A DNA stretch of 27,500 bases from the IMG/VR virus record IMGVR_UViG_3300044961_000060, positions 1 to 27,500 of that record; one strand, given 5' to 3'. The stretch is from a virus. Each line of letters starts with the position of its first letter. The stretch's first letter is position 1. Positions 7,460-15,438 of the stretch are shown here, piece by piece. Position numbers and translations under genes: made by a program. Under the pieces are notes generated by a model, which had not been told where the DNA came from, did not search any database, and saw only the letters and a program-made list of their open reading frames with translations.

Positions 7460-10400
7460 ATGACCATCGAATTCGATGACCTGATTCCAAGCAACACCAA
7501 CATCGAATTCGATGATCTGATCCCGAGAGGGCCCGGCTTCACGGATCAAATGGCCAACGGGGTGCGCGCCCTGTTCGGCAACATCGTCACGCCGTTCAAT
7601 GCGGCCGAGAAGATCGGCCAGCTGGCCAACACCGTCAACCCGCCAGAGCCCCCGGGCTCCGTGTTTGAGCGCGTGCCGGTTGAGCGGGCGCCGTTCAACT
7701 TCGCACGGGCCAGCGCCGTGCAGCGCATTCTGGACGACAACCGAGAGCGCCAGGCGCAGTACGGGACCATCGGCCCGATCGTGGGGCCCGACCCTTCTGT
7801 AAGCAGTGTGGCCACGGGTGTGCTGTCCGATCTGGTGTCGGGTGGCAAGGCAGCGCGCGCCGGCATCAACCAGATGGCTGGCGACATCACCGGCTCAGAA
7901 CACTTCCTCAGCCAGGCACGACGCGAAGCCGCGCAGGCCGAGCTGATGCGCGCGGTGAACACGCCTGATTTCGAGACCGAGAACGCGCAAGGGATCTACA
8001 GTGGCCTGTCCAGTATGGTTCGCCAACTGCCTGCCATCGCGGCGGCCGTGGCCACGCGCAACCCCAATATCGCACTGGGCGGCATGGTGGCGCCGATGGT
8101 GCCCGAGGAATACGGCAAGTTCCGCCAGCGCGGAGCCGATCCACTGCCGGCATTGGCTGGCGCTGCAGGAACGGCCGCCACCGAGTACATCACCGAGAAG
8201 CTGCCCATGGGTTTCCTGGTGCAGCAGTTCGACCGGGCCGGTGCAGGCCAGTTCCTGACCGGCATGCTGGCGCGCGAAGTGCCCCGCGAGCAGCTGGCCA
8301 CGCTGGTGCAAGACGCGATCGATACCGCGATTGCCAACCCAGACAAGACATGGGGCGACTACCTGGCCGAGCGCCCGAGAGCCGCGTACCAGACCCTGCT
8401 GGCCACAATCACGCAGACCGGCATCATGGGTGGCGCGAATGCAGTGGCCAACCGCCTGACCAGACAGCCCGAGCAGCGCGCGCCCGAGCTGCCTGACTAC
8501 CAAGAAGCAGCAGCGCGAGTGTTTGGCCGCACCACGCCACCCGCGCCACCGGCACAACCGCCTGTTCAACCCCCTGCACCACCTGATGCCGAGGTGGTGA
8601 ACCGCATCCTGCAGGCCATCGAGCAGACCCAGAATGTCCCGAACGTATCGCCAGCCCAACGATCCGAAGCCGAAGCCCCGGCAACTCAAGCGCCAGCGCC
8701 AGCAGCAGGCGATGCAGCCGCGCCCGCTGGAGTACCCGCAGAGCCTGCCGCCCCTGACGTGGAAGCCGCTGGGCTGACGTTTGACGACCTGGTGCCCGAC
8801 GTGTCTCAAAACACGCCGGAATTGAACACGTCGCCGGAACCTGTACAGAAAACGCCAGAAATTGAACAAGTGGCTGGCGCCATCACTGATGAGGGTACCA
8901 AGCCCGCTGCCACACCCGAAACCGTAACCCAGCCGCAAATCCAGCAACCGGCCCAGCAACAGCAAGCCGGCCCAATGCGGCTGGGCGTGGACAACCAGCC
9001 CTTGAGCGAAGGCGGCAAGCCATTCAAGACCAAGGACGCCGCCACCAAAGCCAAGAAGCTGCAGCCCATGATGCGCGTGGTCAAAGTGCAGGGCGGTTTT
9101 GCCCTGGCCGAGAAGACCCCCGCACAGCTGGCCGCGCAAGCCAAAGCCGCCAAGCGCCTGGGCGGCGTGGGCAGCGGCCCCATGTCTGCCCACGCCTTCA
9201 TTGCTGCAAATGGTGGACTGAGCCGTGAGGTCGCGTCAGACCTTGGAATTGAAGGCAACGTGCGTGTGGGCGGCCGCTGGCTGTACGCCCGCAACGGTGG
9301 TATGACCATCGAGCAAGCCACCGAGAAACTGCTGGAGGCCGGCTACATCAACACCGACAGCCACAACGACGCTTACGACATCATTCGCCGCAGCGTGCAA
9401 AGCCCGCAGTACACGGCCCAAGGCTGGGAGGAAATGGCCGAGGCTGAGCGCGAAGCACAATTCGAGGACTACCTGGCCGCTCAACAAGAGGCTGGGCAAG
9501 ATGATCCGTTTGGCGAGCCCTACGATTACACTGCCGATGAGCTGAACGCCGATCCGTTCTATGCCCCCGCACCGGACGCCTTGAAGGCAGAGGTGCAAGC
9601 GCTGATGGCACAAGCCGAAGCCGCGGGCATTGACGTGGAATCTGTGCTGGAGCGTGTGGCCCAGCAGACCCAAGACCAGCCGGAACAGGAATACTATGAA
9701 CGCGCCCGCCAAGCCCTCACAGAAGCCAACACTCGAACAGCTGACCAAGGCAGCAACCGAAATGCTGAACCAGCTCAACGAGAAGGCGGACAAGAAGCCA
9801 AGCCCGCAAGCGGTGAAGATCGCGGCCCGGCTGATCGCCAAGAAGGCGATGGCCAAAGCCTAACCAGCTACACCCCCGAAGAAGTCACCCAGCGCATCGA
9901 GCGACTGGAGCAGGCCGAAGCAGAGCGCAAAGCCGCCGAAGCCAAAGCAGAGCAGGACGAGCGCGAGCGCCAACAGCGCGAAGAAATCCGCCGGCGTAGC
10001 GAGGCCGCAGCCGACACCTTCGAGCTGGGTCAAGACCCGATGGCCAACCTGAGCGGCCAGCGGGACATCTTCAGCGCGCCGGCAGAGCCCGGCATCGACA
10101 CGGCCAAACTGGAAAAGGACTTCCGCACCTACCCTACCAAGATTCTTTCCGTACTGATTGAGCGGGGAGACCTGCCCAGGCTGCACAAGGCGGCCGGCGT
10201 CAAGAGCGCCAATGCGTTTGGCGACATGCCGATTGACGACCAGGCGGCCGCCTATGTCAAGTTTGTGAGGCAAGGCGGCAAACCGGTGGAGGGTTTGCCC
10301 GCCGACTACAACGCATGGGTGGCCAGCCAAGAGCGAGACATCGAGGTTCGCCGCCTGCAGTCAGACCGCGTGGTGCGCCAGGCCAACGGCAAGCCGTTCA

Positions 10401-13400
10401 AAACGGAAGCCGGCGCGAAGCAGATGCAGGAGCGTTTCGACCTGCAGGGCACGCACGAAATCGTGGCAGTTGATGGCGGCTTTGAGCTGCGCCAACTTTC
10501 GCCATCGGCACAAGCTGAAATCCAGCGCAAAGCCGAAGGCCGCGAGAGCTACACCGATGCGCAGGCTGCGGTGGCCGCTGAAATGGGCATTGGCCAAACA
10601 GCGGATGGCGAGTGGGACGCTACTGACGAGCAGTTTGACGAAATGGAGCGCCGGACGCAGGCCCGCATGCGTGGCGAATCGGCGCAGCCAGCAGCACCCA
10701 CCTACACCTACACCCAGCCCAGCAAGATCGACACGCCCACCCAGGGCGTACTGGCTGGCGCCAAGGAACGCAAGGCCCGCGCATTTGCTCGCCTGAAGTC
10801 TGTGCGCGAGCAGGTGAAGAGCGGAAAGGCCAACCGGCTAGATTTGCTGAAAGCCGAGCAATCCCACAAGGAAGCTATCCGCGCGGTGGAAGATGCTCAG
10901 GAACAGCTGGAGCGCGATGCAAACAGTCTTGGACTGACCACGGTGCGCGAAGATGGAGAGGCTTATAATGCAGAAGCCCCCCGGCGACCCTATACCGATG
11001 ACAGACAGCTCCAACTCTTCCTCGATAACGGACCTGACCCAAGCCAGGCTGGACCGCGGGGAGAAGCTGCCCAACGGGAAGCCGTTGCCGCCGTTGACGA
11101 CCTACGATCCACCGAAACCATACTTGGTCTCGCCCTGTCGCGTGATTACGCTGCCCGTCAGCGGGTCAGCCTCGTCGGACAAAAAGTAAGCAGCGCCGAA
11201 GACCTGGCCGTTCTGGCTCAGGTGTACCGCGATCCCCGATTCGAGACTTTCCGTGTCGTGTTCGTGAACGACGCGGGCAAGGTGGTTTCGCAGGTGGGCC
11301 TGACCAGCCGACTGCCGGCATCGACGCAGGCCGTCATGGGCAGTGACGTGGAAGGCTATCTGTCCGAGCTGTCGGCCACGGCGCGCAACCGTGGTGCCAC
11401 CGGCTTCTACATGCTGCACAACCACCCCAGCGGCTTGGCCACCCCCAGCATGGCCGACCGTTCGCTGACTCAGACGTTTGCGCTGATGATGCCGTCGCTG
11501 GAGTTCAAGTCGCATGTGGTGATCGACACGAACGAGTACTCGACCATCGACGGCAAGGGCCGCACCGAGACCCTGAAGAAGGACTTTGGCCAGCCAGCCC
11601 CGTACCGTGCACAAGAGTGGGCGGACGTGAAGATCAGCGGCCCGGCCGATGTCATGTCCATCGCCAAGCGCCTGCAGGTGGACGAGGGCGCCATCACCCT
11701 GATCCACACCGACAGCCAGTACAACGTCAAGGCGATCAGCACGATCCCGAACGACGCCAGCACCATGAGCAAGGAAGAGCTGAAGAAGCTGGTGCTGAGG
11801 GCTTCCCTGCAGAAGCAGGGCGCCCAAGTGTTCGCGGTGGGCCGAGACAGCAAAGCCCTTACACGGATTGGCACCATGGTGGTGGACGCCATCTATGTCG
11901 AGGACAGCGGCCAAACTCAAAGCCTGAGAAGCATGGGCGTCATTGCTGGCGGCGCCCCTCTGCCCAACGATCGCCGCACCCGCGTGAGCCCCGACACCAG
12001 CCCCGAGTTTGCTTACCTTCGCCGGCAGTCGCAGCCGGCCCCCATGCAGCGCGTGGCCGAGGATGGGCCGCAGTACGACCCCGAGCCCACCCAGAGCCCC
12101 AACCGGGACGCGCTGGGCCGGCTAAAGTTCCGCCTGGGTGAGGTGGCGCTGCACAAGCTGGACGCCCTGACCCGGCCGCTGCAGGAACGCTTCGGCATGC
12201 GCATGGCATCGCCCGAGCTGCGCAAGCAGCTGCGCCAGATGAAAGCGACGATCGAGGAGGCCAAGCGCGCGGCCGTGAACGTGGCCAAGGAAATGAACGC
12301 CATGACCGAGGCCGACCGCGCCATGGTTTCCGACATCGTGGAAAAGATGATCGCGCCCGGCGTGGTGCCGCCCGAGCATGCGGTGAAGGTGGCCGACGCC
12401 ATTACCCGGACCATGGACCAGCAGACCGACGAGCTGGTGGCGCTGGGCATGTTGAGCGCCGACAGTGCCGACCGTTGGCGTGGCCGGTACCTGCCGCGCA
12501 TCTACAACCGCGAGACCGAGCTGGCCGACGACCCGCTGATCAAGCGCCTGTTTAAGACCGGGACGCCGACCATGGCCGGCATTGGTGGTGGATCGCTGAA
12601 AGGCCGAGGCCTTTTCCAGGACGTGAGCGTGGACGCGGTGGACCAGTGGCTGGCCATGGGCTACGAGGTGCGAGACCCGCACTGGCGCCTGAACCAGGGC
12701 AAGCTGGAGCTGAAAGACCCGAATGCGCCGAAGGTGGCCCGCGACATGGTGACCGTGTGGCGCGACTGGACCCCGAGCGAGCGCGCGCAGATGGGCGAGA
12801 GCCGGGACGCCATGTACCGCTTCGTCATGGGCTACACGGCCATGCAGCGCGACATTGCCCTGGGCCGCCTGTTCAACAACATCGCCAACAACCCTGAATG
12901 GGTGCGCCGATCGGGTTCCAAGGGCTGGGTGCAGGTGCCCAACACCGAGATTCCCGACACCGGCGGGGTGAAGCGCTACGGCAACCTGGCCGGGCTGTAC
13001 GTGCGCCGCGACGTGATGAGCCACCTGACCCAGTTCGAGGAAGCGGCAAACGACACCCTGCAGCTGTACCGCGAAGCCTTGGGCCTGTGGAAGGAGGGCA
13101 AGACCGCACTGAACCTGGTGTCCCACTTCAACAACGTGATGGCCAACGTGAGCATGGCGCACTTCGCCGGGGTGAGCTACTGGGATGGCCACAAGTACGT
13201 GAATGCGGTGCGCGATCTGGTCAACGATGCGCCCATGGTGGATGAGGCCCGCAAGGTGGGCTTGTTCACCGGCAGCTTCACCAAGGAAGAGATGGTGCAG
13301 GCCATGCCGCCCGAGCTGCAGAAGCTGGCCAACATGGAAGAGGGCGAGGCGCGCCGGGCCGGCAAGCTGGTCATGAACGCCATGACGTTCTGGCTGCGCA

Positions 13401-14449
13401 AGCCGCTGCGTGACGCCTACGAGTTCGAGGACACGTTTTTCAAGTACCTGATCTACCGCGACGCGCGCCAGCAGGGGCTCGATCCCACGGAAGCCATGGA
13501 CTACGCGCTGCGCTACATCTTCACCTATGACGATTTGCCGAGCGGTGCGCGCAAGGTCCGCGACTACATGATCCCGTTCTTCAGCTGGACGTACAAGGCG
13601 ATTCCTGCCCTGCTGCACACGGCTATGGTGTACCCGTGGCGCTTCCTGGCGCCGGCCGCCGTGCTCCACGGCATCAACATCGTGGCCTACTCGCTGGCCG
13701 CCGGCGACGAGGACGACGACTGGCTGGAGAAGATCGCCAAGGGCCGCGAGCTGGAGACCGAAGAGCGGGAAGTGTTGCCAGAGTTCATGGCAGGGCTTAG
13801 CGCCCTTGGGAACCCGAAGACAATTCGATTGGGCACTGACAAGCTGACCGGCCACCCTGTTTTCTTGGATGTATCCCGAGTGGTTCCCGGCGGCGATATG
13901 TTCGACATGGTGAACCAGGCGGGGGGCATTGCCATGCCTGCGCCACTCATGCCGAACCACCCTGTGCTGTCGGCCTTCAGCGCCATGATCGTGAACAAGG
14001 AAATGTTCTTTGGCCGCGACATTGTGGACAAGAATGACACCTGGCTGGAGGCCGCCGAGAAGCGCGCCAAGTGGATGGCCGGGCTCCTGTTGCCTGCCGT
14101 TTCGCCCGGTGGTTACCACTCGCAGCGCATTCTGGACGCCACCGCCAACGCCATGGACACGGTAATCACCACGCCACTGGGCGAGTTCACGGGGGTGGAC
14201 CGCTCAGGCCTGCCGGTGCAACCGAAGTTTGCAGCCATGCAGACCATTGGAATCAAGGCCCGGCCTGTGGACCTGGAGCTGGAAGAGCAGCGCCGGCGCG
14301 CGCAAGAGGCCGCACTGGTCAACTCGATCGCGGCCGAAGTGCGCAGCATGGCGCGTCTGTATCAGCGGGGCGCCGTGTCCGACCGGATGATGGACAAAAC
14401 CCGCGAGCAGGCGCGCGAGAAGATCGAGCGCATGCGGGAAGAACGCTGA
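7460..14449 (+). CDS. Giant polyvalent virion protein with RadC-like JAB domain
   Basis: At 2,329 residues this is the largest gene of the window. Visible parts: two tandem IEFDDLIP motifs (about 3-22) and a third FDDLVP at about 441; a moderately hydrophobic helical region (about 100-330); a Pro/Gln/Ala linker (about 350-515); a GKPFKT module near 518-548 repeated near 975-1012; charged helices (about 800-1200); a RadC-type JAB/MPN domain (about 1250-1370) with H1320-N-H1322-P-S-G and D1333 of a JAMM zinc site, though the usual upstream Glu appears as Gln; and a conserved C-terminal 770 residues resembling large polyvalent-protein domain 38. That region contains PFFSWTYK and a hydrophobic stretch at 2038-2080. 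Polyvalent proteins are carried in the virion and delivered with the DNA, often to counter host defences. Position after internal proteins and before lysis genes fits. Confidence 0.75.
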   Translation: MTIEFDDLIPSNTNIEFDDLIPRGPGFTDQMANGVRALFGNIVTPFNAAEKIGQLANTVNPPEPPGSVFERVPVERAPFNFARASAVQRILDDNRERQAQYGTIGPIVGPDPSVSSVATGVLSDLVSGGKAARAGINQMAGDITGSEHFLSQARREAAQAELMRAVNTPDFETENAQGIYSGLSSMVRQLPAIAAAVATRNPNIALGGMVAPMVPEEYGKFRQRGADPLPALAGAAGTAATEYITEKLPMGFLVQQFDRAGAGQFLTGMLAREVPREQLATLVQDAIDTAIANPDKTWGDYLAERPRAAYQTLLATITQTGIMGGANAVANRLTRQPEQRAPELPDYQEAAARVFGRTTPPAPPAQPPVQPPAPPDAEVVNRILQAIEQTQNVPNVSPAQRSEAEAPATQAPAPAAGDAAAPAGVPAEPAAPDVEAAGLTFDDLVPDVSQNTPELNTSPEPVQKTPEIEQVAGAITDEGTKPAATPETVTQPQIQQPAQQQQAGPMRLGVDNQPLSEGGKPFKTKDAATKAKKLQPMMRVVKVQGGFALAEKTPAQLAAQAKAAKRLGGVGSGPMSAHAFIAANGGLSREVASDLGIEGNVRVGGRWLYARNGGMTIEQATEKLLEAGYINTDSHNDAYDIIRRSVQSPQYTAQGWEEMAEAEREAQFEDYLAAQQEAGQDDPFGEPYDYTADELNADPFYAPAPDALKAEVQALMAQAEAAGIDVESVLERVAQQTQDQPEQEYYERARQALTEANTRTADQGSNRNAEPAQREGGQEAKPASGEDRGPADRQEGDGQSLTSYTPEEVTQRIERLEQAEAERKAAEAKAEQDERERQQREEIRRRSEAAADTFELGQDPMANLSGQRDIFSAPAEPGIDTAKLEKDFRTYPTKILSVLIERGDLPRLHKAAGVKSANAFGDMPIDDQAAAYVKFVRQGGKPVEGLPADYNAWVASQERDIEVRRLQSDRVVRQANGKPFKTEAGAKQMQERFDLQGTHEIVAVDGGFELRQLSPSAQAEIQRKAEGRESYTDAQAAVAAEMGIGQTADGEWDATDEQFDEMERRTQARMRGESAQPAAPTYTYTQPSKIDTPTQGVLAGAKERKARAFARLKSVREQVKSGKANRLDLLKAEQSHKEAIRAVEDAQEQLERDANSLGLTTVREDGEAYNAEAPRRPYTDDRQLQLFLDNGPDPSQAGPRGEAAQREAVAAVDDLRSTETILGLALSRDYAARQRVSLVGQKVSSAEDLAVLAQVYRDPRFETFRVVFVNDAGKVVSQVGLTSRLPASTQAVMGSDVEGYLSELSATARNRGATGFYMLHNHPSGLATPSMADRSLTQTFALMMPSLEFKSHVVIDTNEYSTIDGKGRTETLKKDFGQPAPYRAQEWADVKISGPADVMSIAKRLQVDEGAITLIHTDSQYNVKAISTIPNDASTMSKEELKKLVLRASLQKQGAQVFAVGRDSKALTRIGTMVVDAIYVEDSGQTQSLRSMGVIAGGAPLPNDRRTRVSPDTSPEFAYLRRQSQPAPMQRVAEDGPQYDPEPTQSPNRDALGRLKFRLGEVALHKLDALTRPLQERFGMRMASPELRKQLRQMKATIEEAKRAAVNVAKEMNAMTEADRAMVSDIVEKMIAPGVVPPEHAVKVADAITRTMDQQTDELVALGMLSADSADRWRGRYLPRIYNRETELADDPLIKRLFKTGTPTMAGIGGGSLKGRGLFQDVSVDAVDQWLAMGYEVRDPHWRLNQGKLELKDPNAPKVARDMVTVWRDWTPSERAQMGESRDAMYRFVMGYTAMQRDIALGRLFNNIANNPEWVRRSGSKGWVQVPNTEIPDTGGVKRYGNLAGLYVRRDVMSHLTQFEEAANDTLQLYREALGLWKEGKTALNLVSHFNNVMANVSMAHFAGVSYWDGHKYVNAVRDLVNDAPMVDEARKVGLFTGSFTKEEMVQAMPPELQKLANMEEGEARRAGKLVMNAMTFWLRKPLRDAYEFEDTFFKYLIYRDARQQGLDPTEAMDYALRYIFTYDDLPSGARKVRDYMIPFFSWTYKAIPALLHTAMVYPWRFLAPAAVLHGINIVAYSLAAGDEDDDWLEKIAKGRELETEEREVLPEFMAGLSALGNPKTIRLGTDKLTGHPVFLDVSRVVPGGDMFDMVNQAGGIAMPAPLMPNHPVLSAFSAMIVNKEMFFGRDIVDKNDTWLEAAEKRAKWMAGLLLPAVSPGGYHSQRILDATANAMDTVITTPLGEFTGVDRSGLPVQPKFAAMQTIGIKARPVDLELEEQRRRAQEAALVNSIAAEVRSMARLYQRGAVSDRMMDKTREQAREKIERMREER
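9696..9863 (+). CDS. Possible small gene nested in the giant gene (+1 frame)
   Basis: An ATG at 9696 with an AGGA ribosome site (9687-9690) opens a 55-residue ORF in the +1 frame of the giant gene. The product is helical and protein-like (PTLEQLTKAATEMLNQLNEK, then VKIAARLIAKKAMAKA), while the giant frame across the same bases is polar, low-complexity linker (about residues 746-800). It may be a genuinely overlapping gene or the relic of a separate small gene absorbed into the giant frame. No homologue is recognised, so this remains tentative. Confidence 0.3.
   Translation: MNAPAKPSQKPTLEQLTKAATEMLNQLNEKADKKPSPQAVKIAARLIAKKAMAKA
10968..11189 (+). CDS. Possible second small gene nested in the giant gene (+1 frame)
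   Basis: An ATG at 10968 has a GGAGAGG ribosome site (10955-10961) at ideal distance and opens a 73-residue ORF in the +1 frame of the giant gene. The product is Ser/Pro-rich at the start (MTDSSNSSSITDLTQARLD) and then LPNGKPLPPLTTYDPPKPYL, which looks like an ordinary small phage protein. The giant frame here runs into the RadC-like domain, which is itself clearly coding. Strong initiation signal but no recognised family; could be chance. Confidence 0.3.
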   Translation: MQKPPGDPIPMTDSSNSSSITDLTQARLDRGEKLPNGKPLPPLTTYDPPKPYLVSPCRVITLPVSGSASSDKK

Positions 14450-14485
14450 CAAAAATCCGCCGAGCCACCTGACCGACCGAAGAAT

Positions 14486-14509
14486 GGGGGCATCTGAAAG
14501 GATGCACCC
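14486..14509 (+). promoter_or_regulatory. Hairpin holding the endolysin ribosome site
   Basis: A 9-bp stem with one G-A mismatch (14486-14494 with 14501-14509) encloses the loop TGAAAG, and the endolysin ATG starts at the next base, 14510. The likely Shine-Dalgarno AAAGGA (14497-14502) lies in the loop and the top of the 3' arm. The fold could limit ribosome access and delay lysis. It lacks a T-run, so it is not a typical terminator. Confidence 0.4.
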
Positions 14510-14896
14510 ATGGACCTTCAACCCGCTCGATGGAACGAGTACCCAAACTTCAGCGCGGCTGAGTTTGCCTGCCGGCACACTGGCCGGAACGACATGACGC
14601 ACGAATTCATGTTGCGTCTGCAGGCCTTGCGGACCGAGTACGGCAAGCCGCTGCGCATCACGTCTGGGTACCGCCACCACACGCACCCTGTGGAGGCGCG
14701 CAAGGGCCACACCACAGGCGAGCACACGCGCGGCACGTGCGCCGACATCGCATGTTCCGATGGCCGCACACGCTTTGAGCTGGTGAGCCTGGCGCTCAAA
14801 CACGGATTCCCGCGCATTGGCATCGCCAAGGGGTTCATTCACCTTGGCCTGGGTGGGCCCGGCCTGCCGCACAACGTGATCTGGGAGTACGCATGA
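14510..14896 (+). CDS. Endolysin, peptidase M15 family
   Basis: The 128-residue protein is an M15A-type peptidoglycan peptidase (L-Ala-D-Glu endopeptidase or D-Ala-D-Ala type cleavage). Zinc ligands are visible as H72 in GEHTRGTCADI, D79 in the same motif, and H111 in GFIHLGLG. The ITSGYRHHTHP loop (50-60) before them is the conserved family segment. No signal peptide or membrane segment is present, so it needs the holin to reach the wall. It begins at ATG 14510 after AAAGGA inside a hairpin. Its stop overlaps the holin start (ATGA). Family assignment is firm; bond specificity is not. Confidence 0.88.
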   Translation: MDLQPARWNEYPNFSAAEFACRHTGRNDMTHEFMLRLQALRTEYGKPLRITSGYRHHTHPVEARKGHTTGEHTRGTCADIACSDGRTRFELVSLALKHGFPRIGIAKGFIHLGLGGPGLPHNVIWEYA

Positions 14897-15303
14897 TTGC
14901 CGCACTCATCCCGGCCATTGCCGGCATCGTGGACAAGCTGATTCCCGACCCCAAGGTGGCGGCCGAAGCCAAACTGCGCGCGGTGGAGCTGGCCCAACGT
15001 GGCGAGCTCGCCGGTCTGGACGCGGATGTCAAGCTGGCGCTGGGCCAAATGGAAATCAACAAGGCCGAAGCCACCACCGACAAGTTTCGTGGGGGCTGGC
15101 GCCCGGCTGCAGGCTGGGTGTGCGTGATGGGCCTTTTCTATTCCTTCCTGCTCAAGCCCCTGCTGCCGTGGGTGGCCGCTGTGGCCGGGCTGCAAGCCCC
15201 CGAGCTTCCTGCGATCGACGCCATGGAGCTGATGGTGTTGCTGGGCGGCATGCTGGGCCTGGGCGGGATGCGTACCGCCGAACGTTTGAGAGGTCGAGCC
15301 TAA
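14893..15303 (+). CDS. Holin, 3-TM superfamily
   Basis: A 136-residue membrane protein. Residues 1-17 (MIAALIPAIAGIVDKLI) are a hydrophobic start. Residues about 25-55 are a charged helix (AKLRAVELAQRGEL) with GQMEINKAEA, and RGGWRPAAGW marks the turn before two strong membrane segments at about 76-98 (CVMGLFYSFLLKPLLPWVAA) and 112-127 (LMVLLGGMLGLGGMRT). The charged helix plus WRP motif is the hallmark of the GTA/3TM holin family. It overlaps the endolysin by ATGA, which gives a two-gene lysis cassette. No spanin gene was recognised nearby. Confidence 0.8.
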   Translation: MIAALIPAIAGIVDKLIPDPKVAAEAKLRAVELAQRGELAGLDADVKLALGQMEINKAEATTDKFRGGWRPAAGWVCVMGLFYSFLLKPLLPWVAAVAGLQAPELPAIDAMELMVLLGGMLGLGGMRTAERLRGRA

Positions 15304-15438
15304 CCCGCCATCATGACCGCGAACGCCACGCGGGCGCTGGGGCGGGCTTAATACCAGCGCAGGAACCTGCCGGGGCGGCCCCGGTTATGGCGAGAGCCGA
15401 TACCGCAGACGGATGTGCTTTGGCATTGTCGGAATCCG
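15304..15438. other. Intergenic region with two hairpins between convergent holin and integrase
   Basis: Two inverted repeats occur here: GCGCTGG/CCAGCGC (15334-15340 and 15354-15360, 13-base loop) and CCGGGG/CCCCGG (15370-15375 and 15379-15384, 3-base loop). Neither is followed by a T-run on either strand, so if they stop transcription they do so poorly or with Rho. No ORF of credible length is present. Confidence 0.4.

Noticed and set aside
12122-14119. A 665-residue open frame on the minus strand opposite the giant gene
   Set aside because: It is a His/Gln/Val-rich mirror of GC-rich coding DNA, lacks a ribosome site and has no recognisable domain; the plus strand is clearly coding.
15334-15384. 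Two hairpins after the holin read as intrinsic terminators
   Set aside because: No T-run follows either on the appropriate strand; kept only as structured intergenic DNA.
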